Positions 17,224 through 25,964 of a stretch of 52,056 nucleotides of DNA are shown here, piece after piece. The first letter of the stretch is position 1; each line of letters begins with the position of its first letter. The stretch is from Flectobacillus sp049240685 (GTDB taxonomy: Bacteria > Bacteroidota > Bacteroidia > Cytophagales > Spirosomataceae). Location: the NCBI RefSeq assembly GCF_049240685.1, contig NZ_JBMLSD010000027.1, positions 1 to 52,056 on the forward strand, read 5' to 3'. The translations under genes were made by a program, and so were the position numbers. The notes beneath the pieces were generated by a model. It made no database searches. It was not told the origin of the DNA and was given only the letters and a program-made list of their open reading frames with translations.

Positions 17224-18987
17224 TTATTCAATTTCTATACTTTCTTTTTCGCCTACTTGCTGGCGCCACATCGCATAATAGAGTCCTTTTTTCTCCAATA
17301 GTATTTGATGTGAGCCGTATTCAACAATTTTTCCTTTTTCGAGTACAAAGATATTATCTGCGTGCATAATTGTACTCAATCGGTGGGCAATCAAAATGGT
17401 GAGATGCTCGCCATGAACAGATACTTCACGAATCGTTTCCGAAATTTCTTCTTCTGTCAATGAGTCAAGTGCTGAAGTAGCTTCGTCAAAAATCAACAAA
17501 TGTGGATTACGCAATAAGGCTCTGGCAATACTCAAACGTTGTTTTTCGCCACCCGATACTTTTACACCACCTTCACCAATGACGGTATCGAGACCTTTAT
17601 CGGCACGAGCTAAAAGTGGCTCGCAAGCAGCCTTTTTCAATACTGCCAAACATTCTTCGTCGGTAGCTTTAGGATTTACAAAAAGTAAATTTTCACGAAT
17701 TGTACCTGAAAATAATTGCGTATCCTGAGTTACAAAACCGATTTTCTCTCTTAACTGATCAAAATCTATCGTGCGCCCATCATGACCATTGTACAATATT
17801 TGGCCATTTTGAGGCTTATATAACCCGACTAATAGTTTTACCAAAGTACTTTTTCCCGAACCCGACGGGCCAACAAAAGCAATTGTTTGTCCTGCTACAG
17901 TTTCAAAACTTACTTCACGAAGCGCATTCTTAGAAGCCGACTGATGCTTGAATGAAACATTTTCAAATGCCAATGATTTGATGCTTGGAATAGGCTGTGG
18001 AGACGCTGGTTTTACTTCAACAGGGATATCAAATAAAGACTCATAATTTTGTAAAGAAACTTGTGCTTCACGATAGGTATTAATCACATTCCCCATTTCT
18101 TGCAGTGGACCAAAAATAAAGAATGAGTAAATATTTAAAGAGAAAAATTGACCAAGTGTAATATCTCCACGATAAATCAAATACATCATAACAAAGGTCA
18201 AAATTACTCGAAGTAAATTAACACTTGTACCCTGAATAAACATCATACTACGCACATAACGCACTTTTTTGAGTTCTAGTCCTAAAATCTTTTGCGTTGT
18301 GCTATTGAGATGATTGATTTCTTGTTGCGCCAATCCCAAAGATTTTACAAGCTCGATATTGCGTAATGATTCGGTAGTAGAGCCTGCCAAAGCGGTAGAC
18401 TCTTGAACAATAGATTTTTGGATTACTTTTACTTTTTTACTTAATAACGAACTAATCCAACCGATAAGAGGGCCAATCGTTAAAAACAATGGCACAATTG
18501 ACCAATGCACCGAAACGGCATATATCGTCACAAATACCAAAGCAACTAAACTCTGGAAAAAGATATTAATACCCGAGGAAATCAGCTTTTCTACATCGAC
18601 TCTTACCTTCTGAAGTTTACCTAATGTTTCGCCCGAGCGTTGGTCTTCAAAGGTTTCATACGGCAATTCGAGCGAGTGACGAATCCCATCGGCGTACATT
18701 TCGGCACCGATTTTTTGAGTTATGGTATTAATAAAATAGTCCTGAAAGTTTTTGGCAACCCTCGACACAAAGGCTACTCCAACAGAGGCACCGAGCAATG
18801 GTAAAATAGCTCCTACGAAGTCCTGAAAAGTACTGTTTTTATCCGTAAACTTCGTAGCTACATTGTCTATAATGTGTCTGAAAATCAGCGGGTCTAACAG
18901 TGAAAAAACTTGATTAATAATTGCCAGCAATAGCGCTAGCCACACCGTTGTTTGGTATCGTTTAAGATAGGGTAATAGTATTTTCAT
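17224..18987 (-). CDS. ABC exporter, fused permease and ATPase (MsbA-like half transporter)
   Basis: A 587-residue type IV exporter half-unit working as a dimer in the inner membrane. Six helices occupy about residues 1-320. The nucleotide-binding domain has Walker A GPSGSGKS (372-379), the signature VSGGEKQRLSIARALL (from about 476), Walker B LLIFDEATSALD and the H-loop IAHRLST. Substrate could be lipid, peptide or drug; the sequence does not say. It is the first gene of a pair with the J-domain gene; the upstream 0.8 kb is repeat-rich. Confidence 0.9.
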   Translation of the reverse strand: MKILLPYLKRYQTTVWLALLLAIINQVFSLLDPLIFRHIIDNVATKFTDKNSTFQDFVGAILPLLGASVGVAFVSRVAKNFQDYFINTITQKIGAEMYADGIRHSLELPYETFEDQRSGETLGKLQKVRVDVEKLISSGINIFFQSLVALVFVTIYAVSVHWSIVPLFLTIGPLIGWISSLLSKKVKVIQKSIVQESTALAGSTTESLRNIELVKSLGLAQQEINHLNSTTQKILGLELKKVRYVRSMMFIQGTSVNLLRVILTFVMMYLIYRGDITLGQFFSLNIYSFFIFGPLQEMGNVINTYREAQVSLQNYESLFDIPVEVKPASPQPIPSIKSLAFENVSFKHQSASKNALREVSFETVAGQTIAFVGPSGSGKSTLVKLLVGLYKPQNGQILYNGHDGRTIDFDQLREKIGFVTQDTQLFSGTIRENLLFVNPKATDEECLAVLKKAACEPLLARADKGLDTVIGEGGVKVSGGEKQRLSIARALLRNPHLLIFDEATSALDSLTEEEISETIREVSVHGEHLTILIAHRLSTIMHADNIFVLEKGKIVEYGSHQILLEKKGLYYAMWRQQVGEKESIEIE

Positions 18988-19046
18988 GATTTGGATATGA
19001 GCGATTGTGAATTGGAGAATAAGATAAAATTAAATTGAACTATTGA

Positions 19047-19146
19047 GCTTTCGGCTTTCAGGTGTCAGCCTTCGGCAGTGAGCTTTGGACAAAAGCATGT
19101 CTGTGGATATTACTCTTTGCCTTATGCCTGTTGCCTAGTGCCTGAA
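19047..19146. repeat. Heptad repeats, start of the 0.6-kb repeat island
   Basis: GCTTTCG-GCTTTCA-GGTGTCA-GCCTTCG-GCAGTGA-GCTTTGG (19047-19088) and GCCTTAT-GCCTGTT-GCCTAGT-GCCTGAA (19119-19146), each in strict 7-base register. No coding potential. Confidence 0.75.
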
Positions 19147-19250
19147 AACATAACTAATACGTTAATAGTAGACTTTGACTAAGGATTAACCATAAGGTTT
19201 TTAAAATAGTTCTGTAAAAATATCTAGACTTGAGTATTTGAACAAAATTA

Positions 19251-19375
19251 GATTTAAGTGCTTGGCTTTGGGATGTAAGCCTAAGGCATTAGCAAAAGGT
19301 TATTATAATTTCATAAAAACGCCTTATTTTCTCTAGATTACGGCTTAGTGCCTAAAGCCTATTGCCTGAAAATTA
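19251..19375 (+). repeat. Repeat core B, copy 1
   Basis: Heptads (TAAGCCTAAGGCATTAGC) lead into AAAAGGTTATTATAATTTCAT, then AAAAACGCCTTATTTTCTCTAG, then heptads GCCTAAA-GCCTATT-GCCTGAA. It aligns with 28192-28300 and, inverted, with 47071-47160. Confidence 0.7.
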
Positions 19376-19378
19376 AAT

Positions 19379-19657
19379 TTTATTTTGTGTGCTAACTTAA
19401 GTAATCATGCAGAATTATATTTAAGTTTTGTGTTTTAGGCAACAGGCACAAGGCAAAGAGTGCTAAAATATTTTTAACGACCACGAACATGCATTTTTCC
19501 CATAGCCCACCGCCGAAAGCCGATACTTGAAAGCTTATAAGCACAATCTTAAACTTTATTTTGTGTGCTAACTTAATAACATTTTAAAACTCTTTGCCTA
19601 GTGCCTTTTGCCTAATGCCTAAGCACATAAATTAAATCTAACTCTGCATGATTAATA
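19379..19657. repeat. Repeat core A, copy 1, within a long inverted repeat
   Basis: 19403-19469 is mirrored by 19581-19652. AATCATGCAG begins the left arm and CTGCATGATT ends the right, both carrying GGCAAAGAGT-type sequence and AGGCANN heptads. TTATTTTGTGTGCTAACTTA is directly repeated at 19380-19399 and 19556-19575. Between the arms lie GCCGAAA-type units. The result could fold as a hairpin of more than 250 bases. Confidence 0.7.
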
Positions 19658-19819
19658 AATGATTGCAATTAAGATATTGAAAGCTATTAAAATAAATTTT
19701 AGTAACATTGTAATTTAGTAAAGGTTTTTTCAAAAGCCTTTACAAGCCTTACTTTTAGTGAATCTGTGAAAATTGTGTGGATTTCCTCCTCCGCTTTTAC
19801 GCTTCCTTTTCAATTGTTT

Positions 19820-20512
19820 ATGAAGAATCTCCTTACCTTTTATATGTCATTTCTGCTGACTATGAGTATTGCACTCAGTCAGGGAAAAAAGTTTTCTCCA
19901 TGTGATTATGAGCAAAAAATGAAACAACAAGGCTTGGTCAATGTCAAAAGTCTTGACCCTAGCATTGCTGTTTTGCTCAAGTATTCCACGACTGACAATT
20001 TTGTTAAAAAGGATGTATATGGCTGTATGACGGCCTGCTATTTACAAAAAAAGCCTGCCCAAATGCTGGCAAAAGCTAATGCGATTTTGAAAAAAAGATA
20101 TCCGCACTATCGTCTGTTGGTATATGATGGCGGACGACCTTTTGCGATTCAAAAAATTTTGTGGAATAGTCTTTCCCAATACCCACCACACCAGCGCGAA
20201 ACCTACGTGGCAAGCCCTAGCCAAAAATCCATTCATAATTATGGCTGTGCCGTTGATTTGACGATTACCACCAGCAAAGGGGTACCTTTGGATATGGGGA
20301 CGCCTTTTGATTTTTTTGGAAAATTGGCTTATCCAAGTCATGAAGATTACTTCCTCAAAACTAAGCAACTTACTGCACAACAGGTAGCAAATCGCCGTCT
20401 GTTGAGAAGCGTAATGCAACAAGCTGGATTTATGCCTATTAAGTACGAATGGTGGCATTTTAATGCCCTTGCAAGAAGTGAAGCCAAACAGGTTTATCAG
20501 ATAATTGAATAA
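19820..20512 (+). CDS. M15D-family D-Ala-D-Ala dipeptidase (VanX/DdpX-like), exported
   Basis: Zinc peptidase that cleaves D-Ala-D-Ala or related cell-wall peptides, here probably periplasmic. A signal peptide (MKNLLTFYMSFLLTMSIALSQG) sets the start at 19820 rather than an upstream GTG at 19766. Zinc ligands are the SxHxxGxAxD motif SIHNYGCAVDLT (near residue 137) and EWWHF (near 210). VYDGGRP resembles the catalytic arginine loop. No vanHA or regulator is nearby, so peptide scavenging or wall turnover is likelier than vancomycin resistance. It stands alone, 160 bases before tolC. Confidence 0.87.
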   Translation: MKNLLTFYMSFLLTMSIALSQGKKFSPCDYEQKMKQQGLVNVKSLDPSIAVLLKYSTTDNFVKKDVYGCMTACYLQKKPAQMLAKANAILKKRYPHYRLLVYDGGRPFAIQKILWNSLSQYPPHQRETYVASPSQKSIHNYGCAVDLTITTSKGVPLDMGTPFDFFGKLAYPSHEDYFLKTKQLTAQQVANRRLLRSVMQQAGFMPIKYEWWHFNALARSEAKQVYQIIE

Positions 20513-20672
20513 AAATAAGATTGGGTCTATACGAAAACAAACCACTAATCCTCACACACGAACCACTTATCCAAAATCGCTTCATGACTTGATTTTTCAT
20601 TCGTAGTATTGATTATTCAAAAAACTCTAGGGACAATATCGAGAGGGAATACTCAAAACTATCAAACGAAAT

Positions 20673-22136
20673 ATGAAATCAGGCGTTTACAGACTTTTAT
20701 TGGGAGCTGCACTTATCGCTGGGACACAGGCTCAGGCGCAAACCGCAGTAGAGGCTCCTAGTTCAAAAGGCCCAAAAATCACTCTACAACAGGCGGTAGA
20801 TATTGCACTTCGCAACAATATCTCTGTAAAGCAGTCAGAAATACAGCTTCAGAACGCCGTGTTGAATTATCAGCAAGCCAAAAATAATCAGCTTCCAGGG
20901 GCAAACGGTACCATAAGTGAATTTTTCAACTTTGGTCGAAGCCTTGACCCATTTACCAACACTTACGTAGCTCGAAATATCAACTACAATAGTTTGGGGA
21001 TAAATGCTGGGGTTACGGTTTTTAATGGAAATCTCCTTAAGAATACAATTGCACAAAACGACTTATTGGTAAAAGCCAACCAGTTGGATATGCAAGCAAT
21101 GAAAGAGAATATTTCGATGCAGGTGGTTTTAGCCTATTTGAATATTCTCAATGCCGAAGACCAACTAACTATTGCACAAAGCCAGACCGCTATTACCAAA
21201 CTACAAATTGAGCGTACTGAAAAATTAGTTCGTGCGGGTTCACTCCCTCAGACCAATTTGCTCGACCTGAAGGCTCAGGTTGCTAATGAAGAAACAACTG
21301 TTGTCAACAATCAAAGTACTTTAGATTTAGCAAAACTTACTTTAATCCAATTACTTAACGATAAGGATATCTCCAACAGCATCAATCTTGATAGAATTTC
21401 GGTACCAACACCATCAACAACCGCATACGAAGCGCCAGTAGACCAAATCTATCAAACTGCCGAAGGTACTCAGCCAACAGTAAAAGCATCCGATTTGCGT
21501 GTAAAAAGTGCTGATAAAGGTATCGAAATAGCTAGAGCGGGCTTTTTACCAACCATCAACCTTTCGGCTTCGACGGGCGCCAACCAGTCTAATGCTCAGA
21601 AAATCTATAAAGTAGATGGCACCAATCAGCAAAATTTAGGGACAGTCAACTTTAATGGACAAGATTTTCCATTGGTTGTAAATACGCCAAGAACGGTTGA
21701 AGCAGGAACGGTTGGTTATTTCAAGCAACTTGAAAATACCTTTAATTACGCCTTCGGAGCAAGTGCTAGTATCCCAATTTTTGGCCGTTTTGCCAACAAA
21801 ACACGTGTGAGTCAAGCCAAATTGCAAAAAGTAAATGCAGAATTGGAGGCACAAAAAACACGCTTGACTTTGCGTCAGAATATCGAACAGGCCTACACCA
21901 ATATGTCAAATGCTGCCAAAAGATACGAAGCCTTGACAGTGCAGGTAACAGCTTTGGAAGAATCTTTCCGTGCTGCCGAAAGTCGCTTCAATGCAGGAGC
22001 AATTGATTTTGTAAGTTATAATTTGCAAAAAACCAATTTGGACAAAGCAAAAGCAAACCAAATCCAAGCCAAATATGACTTTATTTTCAGAACTAAGATA
22101 TTAGACTATTACCAAAATAAACCGCTCACATTTTAA
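20673..22136 (+). CDS. TolC family outer membrane efflux protein
   Basis: Outer-membrane channel of a tripartite exporter. The signal peptide ends near AQAQA (residue 22). Two repeats of the outer-membrane efflux fold follow: ITLQQAVDIALRNNISVKQSE opens the first and FLPTINLSASTGANQS opens the second half. Long heptad-rich helices form the periplasmic tunnel. The 487-residue length is typical. The adaptor gene follows 94 bases later in the same direction, so they form an operon. Confidence 0.93.
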   Translation: MKSGVYRLLLGAALIAGTQAQAQTAVEAPSSKGPKITLQQAVDIALRNNISVKQSEIQLQNAVLNYQQAKNNQLPGANGTISEFFNFGRSLDPFTNTYVARNINYNSLGINAGVTVFNGNLLKNTIAQNDLLVKANQLDMQAMKENISMQVVLAYLNILNAEDQLTIAQSQTAITKLQIERTEKLVRAGSLPQTNLLDLKAQVANEETTVVNNQSTLDLAKLTLIQLLNDKDISNSINLDRISVPTPSTTAYEAPVDQIYQTAEGTQPTVKASDLRVKSADKGIEIARAGFLPTINLSASTGANQSNAQKIYKVDGTNQQNLGTVNFNGQDFPLVVNTPRTVEAGTVGYFKQLENTFNYAFGASASIPIFGRFANKTRVSQAKLQKVNAELEAQKTRLTLRQNIEQAYTNMSNAAKRYEALTVQVTALEESFRAAESRFNAGAIDFVSYNLQKTNLDKAKANQIQAKYDFIFRTKILDYYQNKPLTF

Positions 22137-22230
22137 CCAAACACTCGATTGAATGTAAAACCTTGAAAAACTATCCTGTTTCATCGTTTTTCAAAAAACT
22201 TCACATCAATCTTTCAAAACTTTATATACA

Positions 22231-23613
22231 ATGAAAAACAAATCCAATAAAATCTGGGTCATTTTAGCCGTTGTCGCAGTCGTAGTGGTAGGTGGGTTGA
22301 TTTTAGCGAAAAAGAATGGTTGGATCGGAAAAGAAGAAGCTACAGAAGTAGAACTTTCTAAAGTAAAACGTGCTGATATTATTGAGCGTGTTTCTGCTTC
22401 GGGTAAAGTTCAGCCTGAAATCGAAGTAAAACTCTCACCAGATGTTTCTGGCGAAATTGTAGGTCTTTATGTAAGTGAAGGCGACTCGGTTGTGGCAGGT
22501 CAATTATTGTTAAAAATTCGTCCTGACAACTACGAATCACTATTGGCTCGCGCCGAAGCACAGGTAAATTCAGCAAAGGCTTCTTTAGAACAGTCAAAGG
22601 CTATCCAATCTCAATCGGAAGCTCGTTTGTTAAAAGCAAAAACTGATTTTGATCGTAACAAAAAGTTACATGACGATAAAGTAATTTCCGACTCAGACTA
22701 CGAGCAGTTTACCTCTCAATACGCTGTAGCAAAACAGGACTTAGAATCGGCTAAAGCCAACGTTCAAGCTGCTGCATTTAACGTCAGAAGCTCGGAAGCT
22801 GCTTTGAAAGAAGCTCGTACCAACTTGACTAAAACAACGATTTATGCACCTCAAAGCGGTACAATCTCCAAATTGAACGTAGAGCTTGGCGAAAGAGTGG
22901 TAGGTACATCACAAATGGCTGGTACTGAGTTGCTTCGTATTGCCAACTTGAATAAAATGGAAGTTCGTGTAAATGTGAACGAAAATGATATTACCCGTGT
23001 TAGTCTTAATGATACGGTAATCATCGACGTAGATTCATACAGTGCTTCAGGTCGTAAATTCAAAGGTATTGTTTACGAAGTAGCAAGTTCTGCCAATGGC
23101 TTGGCTACCTCCTCGGCTGCAGCTTCGGTATCTAACGACGCTGTGACAGAATTTGAGGTAAAAATCAGAGTGCTTCGTAGTTCTTATGCTGATCTTATTA
23201 AAGGCAAACGCTCTTATCCTTTAAAACCAGGGATGACCGCTTCTGTTGAAATTATTACCGACCGCAAAAATGGTGTATTGTCTGTACCTTTAGCTGCTGT
23301 AACTACACGCGACCCTAAAGCGGCCGATAAAGAGAAAAAATCAGATGAAGAAAGCAATAATTCAGAAGAACCAAAGGTTATTAAAAAAGAAAAACTCAAA
23401 GAAGTAGTGTTTGTTTTGACCAAAGACAATCATGCTAAATTGAAAGAAGTTACCACTGGTATCTCCGATTTTGATAATATCGAAATTTTAGGTGGATTAA
23501 CTGAAGGAGAACAAATCATTTCGGGTCCTTATGTGACAGTTTCTAAGAAATTGAAAGACGGAGAATTAGTGAAGAAAAAAGAAGCTAATAAGGACAACAA
23601 AGAGAAGAAGTAA
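22231..23613 (+). CDS. HlyD/MacA-type periplasmic adaptor subunit
   Basis: Membrane-fusion protein linking an inner-membrane pump to TolC. It has an N-terminal membrane helix (about residues 9-26) and a barrel-sandwich domain split by a coiled-coil hairpin (about 110-200). APQSGTISKLNVELGERV completes the lipoyl half, and a beta-barrel and membrane-proximal domain follow. A charged insertion (KADKEKKSDEESNNSEEPK) and a lysine-rich tail are lineage extras. The expected MacB-like or RND pump gene does not follow: the next gene is convergent. Confidence 0.92.
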   Translation: MKNKSNKIWVILAVVAVVVVGGLILAKKNGWIGKEEATEVELSKVKRADIIERVSASGKVQPEIEVKLSPDVSGEIVGLYVSEGDSVVAGQLLLKIRPDNYESLLARAEAQVNSAKASLEQSKAIQSQSEARLLKAKTDFDRNKKLHDDKVISDSDYEQFTSQYAVAKQDLESAKANVQAAAFNVRSSEAALKEARTNLTKTTIYAPQSGTISKLNVELGERVVGTSQMAGTELLRIANLNKMEVRVNVNENDITRVSLNDTVIIDVDSYSASGRKFKGIVYEVASSANGLATSSAAASVSNDAVTEFEVKIRVLRSSYADLIKGKRSYPLKPGMTASVEIITDRKNGVLSVPLAAVTTRDPKAADKEKKSDEESNNSEEPKVIKKEKLKEVVFVLTKDNHAKLKEVTTGISDFDNIEILGGLTEGEQIISGPYVTVSKKLKDGELVKKKEANKDNKEKK

Positions 23614-23701
23614 AAGATAGAGGCGCAAATCTCAAGAAATGATTTTAAAAAATGAACTAAGATTATTATTAGATAAATTTAGTTTGGTTTAGGGTTTATG
23701 G

Positions 23702-23738
23702 AAAAGCCATCTCGGATTGTTGGAGATGGCTTTTTTTT
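23702..23738. terminator. Bidirectional terminator between the adaptor gene and the T9SS-sorted gene
   Basis: AAAAGCCATCTC pairs with GAGATGGCTTTTTTTT around a 9-base loop. The T-tract touches the stop codon of the minus-strand gene. Confidence 0.85.
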
Positions 23739-24231
23739 ATGGTTTTATTACTTTAAAAATTGTGTCGCCTAGCATAGTTTGAAGATGTAAAAAATATACT
23801 CCTGAAGCCCAATCTTGCGTATTTAGCAACAATCGATATTCGCCAGACTCTTTATATTCTTGCTGGATGAGTTGTGCTATCGGCTCGCCAGAAGCATTAC
23901 TTACCAAAAGTGATGCTTGGGTCGATTGAGGAATCTTGATATAAACAACAGATACATCTTGTACAGGATTCGGCAAAACCACCAACGAAACATTTGTTAT
24001 AGATTCACGTAATGGAAAATATTGAATTTTGGCACTAAAGCCATTCTGTCCTTTTGCCCTAAATCCTGATTGCAAAACGATAGCCTTTGAGGCTCGATAA
24101 TGCGTCGGAACAGTAATTGCTTTACTAGACTTTATAAAATCGGATTGTACTTCTTGTGTTGAAGTATTTTGTGCGATTCCACTCAAGGAGATAGCAGTCG
24201 AAAAAAAGAAAAGATAGTAAAGTTTATTCAT
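23737..24231 (-). CDS. Small exported protein with T9SS type A-like C-terminal sorting domain
   Basis: A 164-residue protein with a signal peptide (to about residue 20). A short IVLQSGFRAKGQNGFSAKI motif (residues 49-67) follows; it is common just before sorting domains in Bacteroidota. The C-terminal domain of about 80 residues (VVLPNPVQDVSVVYIKI ... ASGVYFLHLQT ... FKVIKP) has the beta-strand pattern of Por secretion-type domains. There is almost no cargo, so it may be a surface structural partner of the upstream gene, 37 bases away on the same strand. Confidence 0.8.
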   Translation of the reverse strand: MNKLYYLFFFSTAISLSGIAQNTSTQEVQSDFIKSSKAITVPTHYRASKAIVLQSGFRAKGQNGFSAKIQYFPLRESITNVSLVVLPNPVQDVSVVYIKIPQSTQASLLVSNASGEPIAQLIQQEYKESGEYRLLLNTQDWASGVYFLHLQTMLGDTIFKVIKP

Positions 24232-24268
24232 GATTTTACGCCTAAAAAAACCTAGTATTACAATATTT

Positions 24269-25666
24269 CTAGCGCTTTTTAGCTTTTGATAGCCTCTGCT
24301 GCTGACTTTTTTTCAACAATTTAATTTCTTGCTTCATTTGTTGATTTTCTTTTTTCAACTCAATCACATACAAGGTTAGTTCTTCTATTTTTTCAAGAAG
24401 TTTAGTATCTGTTTGATGCAAATCATTGCCAGACATCACCATTTCTGCTGCCGAAGGAATGTTGGGTAAATGCTGATGTTTTTTGATATAATCTTCTACC
24501 TTTTGTAATGGCATTAATTGATGTTTTTTTGAAAATACATGGTCAGCCCAATCTTCTGTATTTTTCAAAGCTACCTTTACTTGTTCTGTCAAAATTCCCT
24601 CAGATACATACAAATTATAGCCTTCGGGCAAAGAGTTAATCCCCTCTCCTATTACGACACCTTTGTTGTTATTATTTTTTAGAAATCCTAATTCATTACT
24701 TGTCCAAAGGGTATTGCTCATGCTATTGGCTGTAAGCTTAAGCTCTGGAGAGCTATTAGCAGTTGTTGTCATTTGAAATGTAACAAGATTACCCGCCTCG
24801 TCTGCAAAAAGCTGTCGCAAGCCACTAACAGTATTGCGGGTCGGAATATTTCGGAGTTGTAAAACATTGGCATTGTTGCCAGCTCCTACAACCACCAATT
24901 TTGCACCATTCGTAACAGGGTCATTGGTTCCTATACCAACGCTAGCATTATTACCCAATACAATCGAGTTCGAAATAGTTAACTCGGTATTAGCACCAAT
25001 AGCCGTTGCGTTGGTAATATTACTTGCGCTCGAAGCCACGCCCGTCAACGCTCCAATAAACGTGTTGTAATCGCCCGACATAAGTTTGTTACCTGCACTA
25101 AATCCAACGAAGGTATTTTGCGCGCCAGACACATTATCTTGTCCTGTAAGAGTACCCAAGCCTGTATTATTACTGCCAGTAATAGTATTGATACCACTTG
25201 CCGTACCGATATAGGCATTGCCATTTGCCAAAGAACGACGCCCAGCATTAACACCAATAAAGGTGTTAGAATAGCCCACAGTATTAGACAACCCTGCGGC
25301 GGTTCCCAAAAACATATTGTTATTGCCAGTCGTATTCGAATACCCCGCCGATTCACCAATAAAAGTATTGGCAAAACCAGATGCATTCAGAAATCCAGCC
25401 GTTTTTCCTATGAAGATATTATTTGAGCCTTGGTTATTAAAGCCAGCGCCGTCGCCAAGCAAAACATTGGCGATACCTGCCACACTCAAAATAGGCTTCC
25501 CTCCTATTTTGTAGGCACTGTCGGACACAATATTAATACTCCCACCTACTACTTCGAGGGGGTTATTAATAACCAAACTTTGCCCATTAGGGGCTGTAAT
25601 GGTTTGCGAAAATGTGTTAAACGTGATACTTACTATCACGGTTAATAGAGAGTAGTATAATTTCAT
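24269..25666 (-). CDS. Exported repeat-rich surface protein with C-terminal coiled coil (tail-fibre/S74-like architecture)
   Basis: A 465-residue protein with a signal peptide (MKLYYSLLTVIVSITFNTFS). From about residue 68 to 230 it consists of imperfect repeats such as NTFIGESAGYSNTTGNNNMF, a motif of about 13-16 residues shared with head-domain beta rolls of trimeric adhesins. Near residues 365-402, EDWADHVFSKKHQLMPLQKV and HLPNIPSAAEM form a segment often seen at the end of Bacteroidota tail-fibre-like surface proteins. A coiled coil (about 415-455) follows. Likely a trimeric fibre at the cell surface. Probably co-transcribed with the small T9SS-like protein. Confidence 0.75.
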   Translation of the reverse strand: MKLYYSLLTVIVSITFNTFSQTITAPNGQSLVINNPLEVVGGSINIVSDSAYKIGGKPILSVAGIANVLLGDGAGFNNQGSNNIFIGKTAGFLNASGFANTFIGESAGYSNTTGNNNMFLGTAAGLSNTVGYSNTFIGVNAGRRSLANGNAYIGTASGINTITGSNNTGLGTLTGQDNVSGAQNTFVGFSAGNKLMSGDYNTFIGALTGVASSASNITNATAIGANTELTISNSIVLGNNASVGIGTNDPVTNGAKLVVVGAGNNANVLQLRNIPTRNTVSGLRQLFADEAGNLVTFQMTTTANSSPELKLTANSMSNTLWTSNELGFLKNNNNKGVVIGEGINSLPEGYNLYVSEGILTEQVKVALKNTEDWADHVFSKKHQLMPLQKVEDYIKKHQHLPNIPSAAEMVMSGNDLHQTDTKLLEKIEELTLYVIELKKENQQMKQEIKLLKKSQQQRLSKAKKR

Positions 25667-25964
25667 TTTTACTTAGGACAAATATGAAGAGTAACGTCTC
25701 TAAGAAAGACGATTCTTCAAGTTAAGATTGATTAATAGACAATATCAAACAAATCATGTACTAAAGAGTAATCGGGTAGTTTGACTTATCAGATTAAAGA
25801 GTGGTTAGTATAGAGAAGTGTATTTTAAGCTACAAAATGCGCCCTGAAGAAAATGACTTACCAAGCAAGTTTTAGTAGTCAGTTAATATTCTTTTAACAA
25901 TCTTCTTGCCAAAAATTTACCAAGTGGCTTATGATGAGTGAGTTACTGTTTGAATGCCATGAAA
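25667..25964. other. Spacer without recognisable features
   Basis: AT-rich gap between the surface-protein gene and the glycosyltransferase pair, all on the minus strand. I see no heptad arrays, terminator hairpin or coding sequence here, unlike most long gaps in the window. Confidence 0.4.

Noticed and set aside
18988..19819. Insertion sequence or prophage remnant
   Set aside because: No transposase or phage gene fragment was readable in any frame; the region is explained by heptads and inverted repeats.
19820..20512. Vancomycin resistance determinant
   Set aside because: The protein is VanX-like, but no vanH, vanA or vanRS genes are near and it carries a signal peptide, which fits wall-peptide turnover.
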